Assembly (NCBI GenBank): GCA_963810905.1 | Contig: CAWEPG010000011.1 | Span: forward strand, 186,001-250,000 | Length of the DNA stretch: 64,000 nucleotides | Direction of reading: 5' to 3' | From: CAWBAT01 sp963810905 | GTDB taxonomy: Bacteria > Acidobacteriota > Terriglobia > Versatilivoradales > Versatilivoraceae | In this document: piece after piece, positions 18,283 through 27,556 of the stretch | How positions within the stretch are numbered: position 1 is the first letter of the stretch | Layout: each line of letters begins with the position of its first letter | Translations under genes and position numbers: made by a program | Notes under the pieces: generated by a model | What the model was told of the DNA's origin: nothing | What the model saw: the letters and a program-made list of their open reading frames with translations, nothing else | Databases searched by the model: none

Positions 18283-19410
18283 TTAATATTTGGAATCTTT
18301 GGGAGCAGTGCGAGTGGTAACGTGTCGTTGAGCGGTCTTGCGGATCACTTCCGGGACATTCCTGTTTCGAGACAGAGTCCTAAGATCATTCGTCAAAATA
18401 CGATTGAGCATCCCCAGTGAAGTGGCTACCGGAGTTCGCGGATTGCGGACCAGGTTGTGAATCACCGTATAGCTCTTGGCAAACTCCCTCCGGGTACCCA
18501 CAATCCTCAGGATATCCTCAGATACGTTCTTCATCAGCGCAACGGCTTCCACTTCGCTATCCGTCAGCTTTGGACTTTCCAGAACAGCGGATGCAACGAT
18601 CCGGTTCGAATCCCGAATGAGAATAATTCGTTCTTCCCTGCTCCCTTTCAGAGCGGTTTGTACCCGCTCGGCAACGGTCATTCGGGCAATCTTTTGAATG
18701 GTCGAAAGCTTTTCATCCTCGGGCATCTCTTCAAAGGTCACGTAACCGTCATCGGCCAGGCTTTCGAGAGTCAAGTTGGCCACATCTTCTCCCTCTTTGA
18801 TTTCCCCACTATAGGTGAAGGAATCTTCTCCCTTCTCCAAAGCTTCTTCCTGATCCATTTGTGCCTTCATGGCTTTTTCCTCGGCTCGGGTCCTATGGAT
18901 CGGAATGAAGTTGTTTCTTTTTTCGAAGAACTCCTCGCGAATCTCTCCCAAGCGCCGCGTAATATCCGGCGTGGCACGGGAGTTGCGTTCGAGAGCTTCG
19001 AGGATGAAAGGGGAACGCAAGAGGCGCATCAGATTGACCAGAACGAGATCAATGAGCCTTGCCTCGACTTGTTCAGCGATTGCGGCAATGGTGGAATCGG
19101 GCGTCGCTTTGTTTTCGATGACGACCTCGAGAAGAGTCTCCGAGCGAAATGGAAAACTCCCATAGTATTCGAGACTCTCGGCAGGAGCCGACGGACTTTC
19201 CAAGATCGTCTTCAGGAGACTCTCGCTAAATTCATTCTCAAGTGTATTCCTGGCATTTTCGCATACCTCGGGCTCACTGTCTTTCTGCAAATAAATCAGA
19301 ATGGCCAATAATTCTTCATGCCCAACCGGGAGAACACCACGAGCTGCGGATTGACGGACTTGTAGAGGCACCCCACCTTTCTTGAGTCTTGAGAGAACTG
19401 TTTCACTCAT
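18283..19410 (-). CDS. Helical-repeat (HEAT-like) cytoplasmic protein, unknown
   Basis: 375 residues, almost wholly helical by eye, with evenly spaced Leu/Ala-rich helices (for example ILIYLQKDSEPEVCENARNT) in both thirds and an acidic, low-complexity middle at about 190-235. No catalytic motif. Such layouts resemble HEAT or DUF2336 scaffolds. It converges on the aminotransferase with a 20-base gap, and no signal peptide is present. Intact. Confidence 0.5.
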   Translation of the reverse strand: MSETVLSRLKKGGVPLQVRQSAARGVLPVGHEELLAILIYLQKDSEPEVCENARNTLENEFSESLLKTILESPSAPAESLEYYGSFPFRSETLLEVVIENKATPDSTIAAIAEQVEARLIDLVLVNLMRLLRSPFILEALERNSRATPDITRRLGEIREEFFEKRNNFIPIHRTRAEEKAMKAQMDQEEALEKGEDSFTYSGEIKEGEDVANLTLESLADDGYVTFEEMPEDEKLSTIQKIARMTVAERVQTALKGSREERIILIRDSNRIVASAVLESPKLTDSEVEAVALMKNVSEDILRIVGTRREFAKSYTVIHNLVRNPRTPVATSLGMLNRILTNDLRTLSRNRNVPEVIRKTAQRHVTTRTAPKDSKY

Positions 19411-19490
19411 ACCATTTCAACCCGGACAGCAGCAAAAAAAAATTGATGAGCAACTGGGAAGATGATGCGCCGATGCAATGCGTTCACAAA

Positions 19491-20429
19491 CTAATGGGTA
19501 GACGGCAAAAACTGTTTGTAATTCTCGGCTGAAATTACAATTTCCTTTTTCTCTCGAGTTCGCCCCAAGGGAGCCAGCAACTGGCCGTTGACAAGCACTT
19601 TCACGCCACCCGCATTCCCCAGGATCAAACTCAGAGGGGTTTGCAACGAAAATTTCTTGGATTCATTGGGCATCATCATCCCCTTAAAAAGCTTGTTCTC
19701 CCCGGAAGCCGCCGATATCCAAGTTTGTTCCGTAGCTTCGAGCGTGAGTTCAATCGGACTATCGGCTATCCGCGCATCGGAATTACCAGGAGCGAGAGGC
19801 AATGGCTCGGGTTTCTTGGCAAGTTCTCCAAGGACTTTGAGTTGCGGATTCCCAGTAGATGCAGAAGGTCCGATAGGATTCGGAGAAGCAGGCGCAATCT
19901 CGTTGGCAGGATTACCAGGCTGAATCGTTGAGCTGATCGGGGAACTCAAAGAGGTTGCCGCTATGCTCTGTGGTTCCGTCGCTGGACGAGTGGTGTTCAA
20001 CTCACTCTTCGGCGGCTGAGGCGGCTGAGCTGCAGAAGGAATGGATACATGAACCGTGGAATTCAAAGGTCTCAGTAAAAAGTAAACCACACCCAATATG
20101 AGCAGTGCCAGAATTCCGGCAATCAAAAGCGCCCCAGCGCGCTTCGGTTCCCTTGAAGCTTTTCCTGTTTGTTGCTTTTCCTCAGGATTAAGAGGGGGGG
20201 ATTCGAACGCTAGAGTATATTCGTGCAGCACCTGCTCTTCGTTCATCCCCATGTAATTTGCATAACTCTTCAAAAACGCTTTGCGAAAGATTCCTCCGGG
20301 TAAACTATCAAAACGGTCTCCTTCAAGAGCCTCGAGGAGTCGTCGGCTGATCTTCGTTGCGTTTGAAATCTCTTCCAGCGAGATCCCCCGTAGTTCACGC
20401 TCCCGCTTCAAATTTGCGCCAAGTGACAC
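19491..20429 (-). CDS. rodZ: RodZ-like cytoskeletal/helix-turn-helix membrane protein
   Basis: 312 residues in the RodZ order: an HTH of the Cro/XRE type at 5-65 (ISLEEISNATKISRRLLEALE), a basic stretch, one membrane helix at about 95-119, a Pro/Ser-rich periplasmic linker, then a DUF4115 domain at about 225-300 (PIELTLEATEQTWI). RodZ links MreB to the cell-wall elongation machinery. The start is GTG at 20429 with GAAGGAGG ten bases ahead. No mreB is in the window. Symbol given from architecture, not from a search. Confidence 0.75.
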   Translation of the reverse strand: MSLGANLKRERELRGISLEEISNATKISRRLLEALEGDRFDSLPGGIFRKAFLKSYANYMGMNEEQVLHEYTLAFESPPLNPEEKQQTGKASREPKRAGALLIAGILALLILGVVYFLLRPLNSTVHVSIPSAAQPPQPPKSELNTTRPATEPQSIAATSLSSPISSTIQPGNPANEIAPASPNPIGPSASTGNPQLKVLGELAKKPEPLPLAPGNSDARIADSPIELTLEATEQTWISAASGENKLFKGMMMPNESKKFSLQTPLSLILGNAGGVKVLVNGQLLAPLGRTREKKEIVISAENYKQFLPSTH

Positions 20430-20585
20430 TTCAGTATGCCTCCTTCACTGAAGATGCATATTAGGTCGGGGGGTAAATCCTTGTCAATAGAGGGATAACA
20501 TCACAGGCGGGAATTCCTGCGTTGAACGCGCTAGCCGGAATGCGAATGCCGCAGTCGTAATGCCTGCGAATCCGTTGGGAAAAAT

Positions 20586-20614
20586 TGACAACTAGCGCCG
20601 AGATGGATAATCTT
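20586..20614 (+). promoter_or_regulatory. Sigma-70-type promoter for the di-heme peroxidase
   Basis: TTGACA at 20586-20591 and TAATCT at 20609-20614 with a 17-base spacer, an almost consensus pair. It points at the gene starting at 20710, giving a leader of roughly 90 bases. It lies between that gene and the divergent RodZ gene. Confidence 0.65.
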
Positions 20615-20709
20615 ATTTCCAATTTCCTTTAGCCGGTTCTTTTTCGATCGGTTCCTGATGGTGTCATTTTTTATCAAAACTTATAGACAAACACAGCGAG
20701 GCTCCCAAC

Positions 20710-21828
20710 ATGTCAACACATACATCAGCCCATTCATCGTGGAAGAGTTCGATGCGCCAAATCATTTTTATTTCGCGCATTGGCAGTCTTTTCTTGCTAG
20801 CAGGATTTCTAACTCAATGCGCTACGCCACCCCAAGAGCCCCCAAAACAAGCAGCGCCGAAAGGGCCCACTCTTTACAAGATCAGTTTTCCCGTTGGGCT
20901 AGATCCGGAAAGCGCGAACATCCCAAAAGATAACCCCTTGACGGAAGAAAAAATCAAACTGGGAAAAAAACTTTATTTTGATAAGAAGCTTTCCCTGGAT
21001 GAAACGATTGCCTGTGCCTCTTGTCATATCCCGGAGAAAGGTTTTGCGGATCCAAGGCAGTTCTCCAGCGGAGTGGGTGGAAAAAAAGGCGGTCGACAGG
21101 CTCCCACAGTGATCAATCGTGTCTTCAGTACCCGCCAGTTCTGGGATGGGAGAGCCACTTCTCTCGAAGATCAAGCTTTGGGCCCAGTCCAGAACTCAGT
21201 AGAAATGGGGATGCCCAACATGGATCTCGTGATTCAGCGGCTGAAGGCTGACCCGGTGTACGTCGAAGCATTCAAAGCGGCATTCCCTCCCGATGGAGCG
21301 ATAACCGATAATAACGTCGCTCAAGCGATTGCCAGTTTCGAGCGGACGGTTGTGTCCGGGAATAGCCCGTTCGATCGATTCAAGGCCGGTGATAAGACCG
21401 CAATGAGCGAATCGGCACAACGTGGTTATGAACTTTTCAAGAACGAGAAGAAGGCGAACTGTGAGACCTGCCATGTCGGCCACAATTTTACGGATGAAAA
21501 CTACAACAATATCGGAGTGGGGATGGGCGCCAAAGATCCGGATCTGGGATATTACAAAATCACCAAACTCGAAGGACACAAAGGTGCTTTTAAGACCCCA
21601 ACACTTCGTGAAATCACCAGCACAGCGCCTTACATGCACGATGGTTCCGAAAAGACTCTTGAGGAAGTAGTTGAGTTTTATGACAAGGGGGGCCACAAGA
21701 ATAAGTGGCTTTCTACCAAGATAAAACCTCTTCATCTGACCAAACAGGAAAAGCAGGACCTGGTCGAGTTTCTCAAGTCTCTGTCGGGTGAAGTCACCTG
21801 GTACGGGAAAGGCCAGGAGGGAAGTTAA
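20710..21828 (+). CDS. Di-heme cytochrome c peroxidase-family lipoprotein
   Basis: Periplasmic c-type di-heme enzyme, reducing hydrogen peroxide with electrons from small c-cytochromes or azurin-type donors. Hydrophobic leader ends in LTQC, so Cys37 is probably lipidated. Heme sites: CASCH at 102-106 and CETCH at 251-255; a conserved WDGRAT precedes the helical core, and a late PYMHDGSEKTLEEVV is typical. GCGAGG stands before ATG 20710; ATG 20752, preceded by GGAAGAG, is an alternative giving a shorter leader. Intact, 372 residues. A second family member, of the MbnH type, is at 48483. Confidence 0.88.
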   Translation: MSTHTSAHSSWKSSMRQIIFISRIGSLFLLAGFLTQCATPPQEPPKQAAPKGPTLYKISFPVGLDPESANIPKDNPLTEEKIKLGKKLYFDKKLSLDETIACASCHIPEKGFADPRQFSSGVGGKKGGRQAPTVINRVFSTRQFWDGRATSLEDQALGPVQNSVEMGMPNMDLVIQRLKADPVYVEAFKAAFPPDGAITDNNVAQAIASFERTVVSGNSPFDRFKAGDKTAMSESAQRGYELFKNEKKANCETCHVGHNFTDENYNNIGVGMGAKDPDLGYYKITKLEGHKGAFKTPTLREITSTAPYMHDGSEKTLEEVVEFYDKGGHKNKWLSTKIKPLHLTKQEKQDLVEFLKSLSGEVTWYGKGQEGS

Positions 21829-21980
21829 GATTCGGCGAAGTGAAGGAATCGAAGGAAATCGGATCGGGTGATGAGTAAGGAAGGAACTCGCCAAGGCGAG
21901 TAGCCCCTTTGCCTGGTCCGTCGCCAAGCGGGACACGGAGTATCTACGACTTCTCTATCCTTGGTCTGATATTTAGTGTG

Positions 21981-22079
21981 CACGGCCAAGCGACGGCCTG
22001 AAAGGCCCGCAACATCGTAGCCGAGGGCAGCGCCCTCGGCTACTTTCCCAAATGACCCTTGCCCTGTAAGGGCAACACA
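21981..22079 (-). repeat. Three-hairpin palindromic module, copy 1
   Basis: Three stems in a row: GGCCTGAAAGGCC, the 12-bp stem GTAGCCGAGGGC/GCCCTCGGCTAC, and TTGCCC-tgta-GGGCAA. Reading on the minus strand gives the same order as copy 2. Confidence 0.7.
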
Positions 22080-22290
22080 AACTCAGAGAATATGCCTGCC
22101 TCAGTCCCTGCAATTTTTGAGCGCGCATATCATCTTCTCCAACAAAAGTAGCCCCCCTCGATCTGGGCACGGCATGGCTACCACGTCTGTGGGCCTGCGT
22201 TGCAGGGTTTCTAAAAAACTTGGTATGATGTTTCGTTACTTCTGGAAGTCACATTGACCACATGCACATTTTCTTTAACCTGTCCAAAAT

Positions 22291-22382
22291 GTGTTGCCCT
22301 TACAGGGCAAGGGGTATCTTGGGTCTCGAACCGGGGGCGTTGCCCCCGTCTAAACTGTTTCAGCCTTTACAGGCTGAATCCA
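22291..22382 (+). repeat. Three-hairpin palindromic module, copy 2
   Basis: GTGTTGCCCTTACAGGGCAA, then CGGGGGC-gtt-GCCCCCG, then TTCAGCC-ttta-GGCTGAA. The outer stem matches copy 1 and the middle and last stems keep position with different bases, as compensating change would produce. The copies face each other. Confidence 0.7.
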
Positions 22383-22666
22383 TCCCTTGGATTAATGTTC
22401 GAGGCAATTGAAGAGGCAAACGAAAAAGGTACACTAAATTCATAAGAGGCCAGCGAGCTACCCTCTTCAAGTTGCTGAGCGGAAGGCGAAGGGGAAAAAT
22501 GATCGTAACCTGAAATCCTGCTTTTGACCTCGCACAATGCTTTTTTTTTGGAACCCGCGAAGAGAGGTCAACGTATTGAGTGATAGCAGAGGCTTGACAA
22601 GAAATTGCTGAGCCATTTTCTGTTAGTCATTTGATGATTTACGTGATTTGAGGCTGGGAGGTATTT

Positions 22667-22894
22667 ATGGCCGACCTATTATTTCTTCCTTTTAAAATCA
22701 TCGGTTTTCTCATCTTTCTGCCCTTTCGCATCCTTGGATTTGTGATTCTCCTCCCCCTCAAGATTCTCTTCTTTTTCCTTTCAATCCTGCTGGTCATTCT
22801 TTTGATTCCGCTGGCTATCGTGGTAATTCCTTTGGCCTTGCTCGCTCTGCCGGTTCTGGCTTGCTACGGCCTGTGCAAGCTTGCGTGGAATTAA
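22667..22894 (+). CDS. Small hydrophobic repeat protein (75 residues)
   Basis: Almost entirely hydrophobic, with a repeating unit of about ten residues (LPFKIIGFLIF, LPFRILGFVIL, LPLKILFFFLS) in which Lys/Arg recurs. Two or three membrane segments. ATG has GGGAGG eight bases upstream, so translation is likely. No family recognised; small membrane proteins of this kind can be toxins, channel-like or regulatory. It precedes hemH by 154 bases. Confidence 0.6.
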   Translation: MADLLFLPFKIIGFLIFLPFRILGFVILLPLKILFFFLSILLVILLIPLAIVVIPLALLALPVLACYGLCKLAWN

Positions 22895-22895
22895 G

Positions 22896-23022
22896 CCAGA
22901 TGGGGGCTTGAGATTCCGTCGCGCGGCTAGGGACTCTTGCCGCGTTTCTAGCAATCCGTTTGATCTCTGTCTATAATTGAAGCTCGTTTTGCAGTTAGTG
23001 GAGAATGGAGCTTCCCCATCTG
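22896..23022 (+). other. Long-range inverted repeat ahead of hemH
   Basis: CAGATGGGGGCT (22897) pairs with AGCTTCCCCATCTG (23009) to close a loop of about 100 bases holding further stems. It lies in the leader of hemH and could be a structured RNA or a regulated terminator. Untested. Confidence 0.35.
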
Positions 23023-23048
23023 CCACATAATCTCTCCTGTGAGAACCG

Positions 23049-24077
23049 ATGAACGTACCCTATGACGCAATTCTAATTGTCTCTTTCGGCGGACCTGAAG
23101 GGATGGACGAGGTCATGCCATTCCTCCGAAATGTGCTGCGGGGGAAAAATGTGCCAGAGAGTCGCCTCCTGGAGGTGGCCCATCACTACGAGCTGTTCGG
23201 TGGAATCAGCCCAATCAATGCTCAGAACCGACAGCTTGTCACTGCGCTGAAGAAGGAGTTGGCAGAACAGGGGCCTCCTCTCCCCATTTATTGGGGGAAC
23301 CGGAATTGGCACCCATTTCTGGCCGACACCCTGCGGAAGATGACCGATGACGGAATCAAGCATGCTCTCGCATTTGTCACTTCGGCTTATGGATCTTATT
23401 CAAGCTGCAGGCAATACCGGGAAGACATCCACCGTGCCCAGCAAGCCGTAGGCAAGGGAGCTCCTAAAATCGATAAGATCAGAGCCTTTTATAATCACCC
23501 TGGATTTGTGGAACCGAACATTGAGAACGTGCGCAGGGCCTTAGAACAAATTCAGCCCGAAAGACGTGCTGCCGCTCAGATTGCCTTCACGGCCCACAGC
23601 ATCCCAATTGCCATGGCCGAAAACAGCAAATATGTAAGCCAATTACAGGAGACCTCTCGACTCGTGGCTAGCGGCGCCCACCACGATCATTGGCGTCTTG
23701 TTTACCAGAGCCGGAGTGGCCCGCCGTCACAAGCTTGGCTTGAGCCAGATATTCTCGTTTATCTATCGGAACTAAAAGAGAGGGGGGTTGCCGACGTTGT
23801 CATCGCTCCGATCGGGTTCATCTCGGACCACATGGAGGTGATTTACGACCTGGACACTCAGGCTCGAGAGCATTGCCAAAAAATCGGCTTGAACATGATC
23901 CGGGCAGCCACCGTAGGGACGCATCCCAAGTTTATCGATATGATTCGCGAGCTAATTTTGGAGCGAGTCACCCCAAAAAAGAAACGTCAGGCCCTCGGCA
24001 GCCAAGGCCCAAGCCACGATGAATGCTCGCCAAATTGTTGTACTTATCAACCGGAGAAACCCATTCCCTCTCATTGA
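23049..24077 (+). CDS. hemH: Ferrochelatase
   Basis: Inserts ferrous iron into protoporphyrin IX (or coproporphyrin III) as the last step, or second-to-last in the coproporphyrin route, of heme synthesis. Clear signatures: ILIVSFGGPEG at the start, GSYSSCRQYREDI, catalytic His in FTAHSIP, YQSRSGPPSQAWLEPD and IAPIGFISDHMEVIYDLD. 342 residues. Its C-terminus has four Cys (CSPNCC plus one more), which in some actinobacteria and animals hold a 2Fe-2S cluster; here the pattern DECSPNCCTYQ is suggestive only. Other hem genes are absent nearby. Confidence 0.9.
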   Translation: MNVPYDAILIVSFGGPEGMDEVMPFLRNVLRGKNVPESRLLEVAHHYELFGGISPINAQNRQLVTALKKELAEQGPPLPIYWGNRNWHPFLADTLRKMTDDGIKHALAFVTSAYGSYSSCRQYREDIHRAQQAVGKGAPKIDKIRAFYNHPGFVEPNIENVRRALEQIQPERRAAAQIAFTAHSIPIAMAENSKYVSQLQETSRLVASGAHHDHWRLVYQSRSGPPSQAWLEPDILVYLSELKERGVADVVIAPIGFISDHMEVIYDLDTQAREHCQKIGLNMIRAATVGTHPKFIDMIRELILERVTPKKKRQALGSQGPSHDECSPNCCTYQPEKPIPSH

Positions 24078-24185
24078 TGAACGGTTTGCACGCAAACACA
24101 GGAACGCCAGAGTGTTACTGAACGCGGGGAAAAGATTGCAGATTGAACTATAGGGAACGATGGCCGAGGCGTTCCCCAAACTGAC

Positions 24186-25158
24186 CTAATAAGTTGCCAG
24201 AGGATTGATCGGAGAGCCGGTTCCCCCGTCCACGGCAAGGGGAGCAACGGTGAGCAAGAATTCCCATCGCTTCGAATTCTGAGCAAACTTACTGAGCTCC
24301 TCAAAATCGCAGTTGTCCAGAATGGGAACCCCCATCGCATTGAGAATGACCTGGTGCACCGGCATCGTCACTCCTTCCACTTGGGAGGGCATGACGTCTG
24401 AGGCCAAGTCACTGCCAAGTACGGCAATGTCTCGTTTCTTGAGCCAGGGCAGACAGGAGGCATGCAGCCCGGCAGAATTCTTTTCGAATTCCCAGGATCC
24501 CTCGGCCTGTCGTCTTGCCCATCGGCCTGTTCGGATCAGCACGGCATCGCCACTGGAAACCTTCAGCCCTGCCTTCTTTTCCCACGCATCCAGGTCTTCA
24601 GGATAAATCGCTCTGTCTCCCTCAAGATATGGCTTGCCCAAAAGGCTGGGGATATCCATCAAAATCCCTCTCGTGAAAATTCCGTTCTTAACCTGAATGA
24701 TCGATAACTTTGCAGCGCCTTGGTCCGTGACCGTTTGTTGTAGAAACCCGTTATACATCTTGCCCTGGTAGAACAAATGGCAGAGGGCATCGATGTGAGT
24801 CTGTGTGTATCCATGGTACTGAACTGAGTATATGTCACCCGCATATTCAGCGCTTGGACTCTGTCCAGTTTGGACCATTCGGAGTTCAAATGGGGGAGAA
24901 CTTACTTCTTTGATCTTGATGACGTTGTGTGCGATTGAAACTGTAACCCCTTCTTTAACGAGGGCAGCTGCCTGCTTTCGTTTGGCTGGGGTAATCAAGT
25001 TCAGGGCACCCAATTCATCACTCTTCCCCCAACGCCCCCAATTGGAAAGTGAGGTCATCATTCGCTTCAATGTCTTTCTTGGTGAGGACAGGCTTATTCG
25101 ATAAACTCACGGATTCAACTCCTGTGAATAGTAGAAATAACAAAATAAACCAGATCAT
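24186..25158 (-). CDS. Cyclase-family (kynurenine formamidase-like) exported hydrolase, frameshifted
   Basis: Metal-dependent amidohydrolase of the cyclase/KynB family. Motifs: THIDALCHLFYQGKMYNG (metal His/Asp), PSLLGKPYLEGD, and later IRTGRWAR and VHQVILNAMG. The long frame starts in mid-gene; reading upstream gives a signal peptide (MIWFILLFLLFTGVES) from ATG 25158, joined by a one-base break near 25068, so the gene is exported. Last of a three-gene unit with Ldh and RhaT (gaps 29 and 25 bases). Confidence 0.75.
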
Positions 25159-25183
25159 GAAATTCCTCCGTTTGCCGCCAGAT

Positions 25184-26246
25184 TCAGGCGAGAGTATTCG
25201 CGGACGCTAGGACTACAATAGCTCCGATCAGGATGACGATGGCATAGTAAAGCATGTGTGTGGTCGTTTTGGAAGCGCCTTTCCATTCACCCGTCAAGAA
25301 TCCAAGACCACTCGCGACGATCAATGCCATACCAATGTTGGCCCCCCATCCAATCGTTGTCCCAAGCCTTCCCAGATAAAACGCGCCAATTCCATACGGG
25401 ATCTGTGCCATAAAATGAACGACGCCCATGGAAGAAGAGACGAGGAAGTCGCGTCGTGAACCTTTGGCAAAATAGCATCTCCAGGTTCCTCGTACGAGCA
25501 TCGCTCCGCCCATAAAAATCAGCAGCGCGGTGATTCCCCCCCAATACATGGGCATCCACCGAACTAGAGTCGCCTTCCAGGTCAAGTCGGCGCCATGGGA
25601 AATTTCGACCATGGCACTTTTCGATGACATCGGCCCGGTCGTACCCAAGGTTGGCGCCTGAACTGGCAAATCCAGAGATCAAGCATAAAATAAAGCCGAT
25701 CCAAAACAGCCGGCCGGATGGTTTCGGGTTCGTCTTAGGATGGAGAAGTGGGGTGTCGGAATCTTTCTTAGCTTCCTTCTCCCGCATAATTCCTGCCTTG
25801 CCGGCTACAGCAGTTCCGACCATTAGAATCGCCAAACCAGCAATGGTTGTTGCTTTTGCGGGAACCGAAACTTGTTCCCAATGGCGCACCAACGGTACGC
25901 CTGCGCCGATCGCGATTGAGATCCCTTTGAGCAAAGAGGCCGCCAGGGCCATCCCGAGGAGATTGAAACCGTAGGCGTATGTAATGGCGCCCATCCCCCA
26001 GCAAAATCCAAAGAAGAATATCGTCGCGTTCGAGGCAAAGCCAGCCTTTGAAATCGCTTCAGTCCATCCCGGAAGGAGTATTGAACACGCGATGAGGGGG
26101 ATAGGAACCGTAGCGACAAAAACAGACAGGAAGGAAGCGTTCTCTACCTGGTACTGGCGCATGATCCGATACTGAAGGCCAAAGGCACCACCCGCTAAGG
26201 CTGCAATCAGGATCCAGAAAAACCCTAGGACCAGCGGATTGACCAA
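25184..26246 (-). CDS. RhaT-like sugar/proton symporter, frameshifted
   Basis: Ten-helix transporter of the L-rhamnose/proton symporter family, taking up a sugar or sugar acid. N-part WILIAALAGGAFGLQYRIM and GFCWGMGAITYAYGFNLLGMA are RhaT-like. The frame breaks near 25625 after SGANLGY; the second piece gives the C-terminal helices (GIGAFYLGRLGTTIGWGANIG). TTG start at 26246 has GAGGAG upstream. Sits between the Ldh and cyclase genes, so it may import their substrate. Confidence 0.8.
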
Positions 26247-26275
26247 TGGGTGCTCCTCTCAGCGTTCTTCGACAC

Positions 26276-27325
26276 TCAACTCCAATGGACTCCCACAGAG
26301 TGAGCCGCCGTGTTAATCTGTTCCCACGTTGTTTCGTCCACGGGAATGCCTTCTCGCAAGCGCTTCTCCCGGGTTTTAAAATCCAATTCTCCGGGGAGGA
26401 GCACTTCCTCCACTCCTTCGGAGGGGGGTGAAGACTTGATGTAGTCGCGCAATTCACTGCTGAGATCGGCAAAAGCGCCCGGTGATTGGAAGGCCGAGAT
26501 ATTGACCACTAGGAATCCGAGTCCGTTGCCGGGTTGATCCGCCGTCGTGCGCGAGCCTCCAAACAATCCTCCTAATATCTCGACGAGCAACGAAAGAGCA
26601 AATCCCCGATAACCTTTGTCTCCTCCGAAGGGCAAGATCGCTCCCATGGGAGGTCCATAAAAGTCGGCGGGATCTCGGCTGGGATTACCTTCTGCGTCGA
26701 CAATCCAATCGCCAGGCAATGGCTCTCCCAGATTGCGGTGAAGTCGAATTTTTCCTTCAGTGGCTTCAGCGGTCGAGAAATCGGCCACAATCGGATGGCC
26801 GCTGCCACACGGAACAGCATAAGACATCGGGTTTGTGGCCAGACGAGCTTTTCGGCCACCCCAGGGAAGAACAAAATGGCCATGGATCGGAGAATTACAG
26901 ACACCCAAGGCGAAAAAGCCTTGCTCGGCCGCCATCTGCGTATAGGCTCCAAGCCGACCGGCATGGTTACAACAACGGGCAACAACAGCGGCCGTTTGGC
27001 TTTTCTTGGCCTTCGAGAGAGCAATCTCCATGGCTCTCAAGCCACCCACCTGCCCAAAATTCCAGCCACAGTCGACCGTCGCTGTCGTCTCGCTTTCATT
27101 GGCCACTCGGATAGGGGCACCCGGGCGAATCACCTTTCCCTGGATATCTCCGAGATACTGGGGGATGCGGATGATTCCATGGGAGTCATAGCCCATCAGG
27201 TTCGCGGTCACGAGATGATCGGCCACAATCATGGCCTCGTCGGGGGGTGAATTGTAGGCTTCGAATATCCTGGCTGTAAACCGCCGCAATGGGTCGGCTT
27301 CAACCAGGTGTGAACCTTTAGCCAT
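26276..27325 (-). CDS. Ldh-family (malate/lactate/ureidoglycolate type) dehydrogenase
   Basis: Unusual NAD(P)-dependent oxidoreductase fold acting on 2-hydroxy acids. Family markers include MGYDSHGIIRIPQYL (catalytic His), NHAGRLGAYTQMAA, TNPMSYAVPCG and DKGYRGFALSLLVEILGG. 349 residues, intact. GGGAG stands ahead of ATG. First in an operon with RhaT and cyclase, fitting oxidation of an imported hydroxy acid. Confidence 0.88.
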   Translation of the reverse strand: MAKGSHLVEADPLRRFTARIFEAYNSPPDEAMIVADHLVTANLMGYDSHGIIRIPQYLGDIQGKVIRPGAPIRVANESETTATVDCGWNFGQVGGLRAMEIALSKAKKSQTAAVVARCCNHAGRLGAYTQMAAEQGFFALGVCNSPIHGHFVLPWGGRKARLATNPMSYAVPCGSGHPIVADFSTAEATEGKIRLHRNLGEPLPGDWIVDAEGNPSRDPADFYGPPMGAILPFGGDKGYRGFALSLLVEILGGLFGGSRTTADQPGNGLGFLVVNISAFQSPGAFADLSSELRDYIKSSPPSEGVEEVLLPGELDFKTREKRLREGIPVDETTWEQINTAAHSVGVHWS

Positions 27326-27507
27326 GATTAGAAAACTCCCGTCACTTTTTTAGGCAGAGTAGTCATCGGGTCAATTCTCATTATTCATTATTTCAACCGG
27401 CTTCGAGAGTAGCACAATACGAGCTTCAAGAATCAATCCCGCAGGACCTTTACATCCCCTGCCGCGATGCGGCACCCCCTTCAAAGGGGGACTGCAGGTA
27501 CGCTACT

Positions 27508-27539
27508 AAAGAACCGCCATCGACTAGGGTGGTTTCTTG
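27508..27539 (-). terminator. Candidate terminator after the HpcH/HpaI gene
   Basis: On the minus strand AGAAACCACC and GGCGGTTCTTT pair across an eight-base loop, followed by TTTAG. It lies just past the aldolase stop. The T tract is short. Two more small stems (GCCGCGATGCGGC, CCCCCTTCAAAGGGGG) lie next to it. Confidence 0.35.
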
Positions 27540-27556
27540 ATGAAATCCCCAAAAAA

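Larger units (their letters stand above)
21829..22666. other. Intergenic with repeats, no gene
   Basis: Holds the two three-hairpin modules described separately and AT-rich DNA. The short open frame near 22254 lies over a repeat and is discounted. Confidence 0.5.

Noticed and set aside
18590..18620. GGTTCGAATCC stretch resembling a tRNA T-arm
   Set aside because: Lies inside the coding frame of the HEAT-like protein; no acceptor stem.
22254..22445. 63-residue open frame with Cys
   Set aside because: Lies over a palindromic repeat, has no ribosome site and no known motif.
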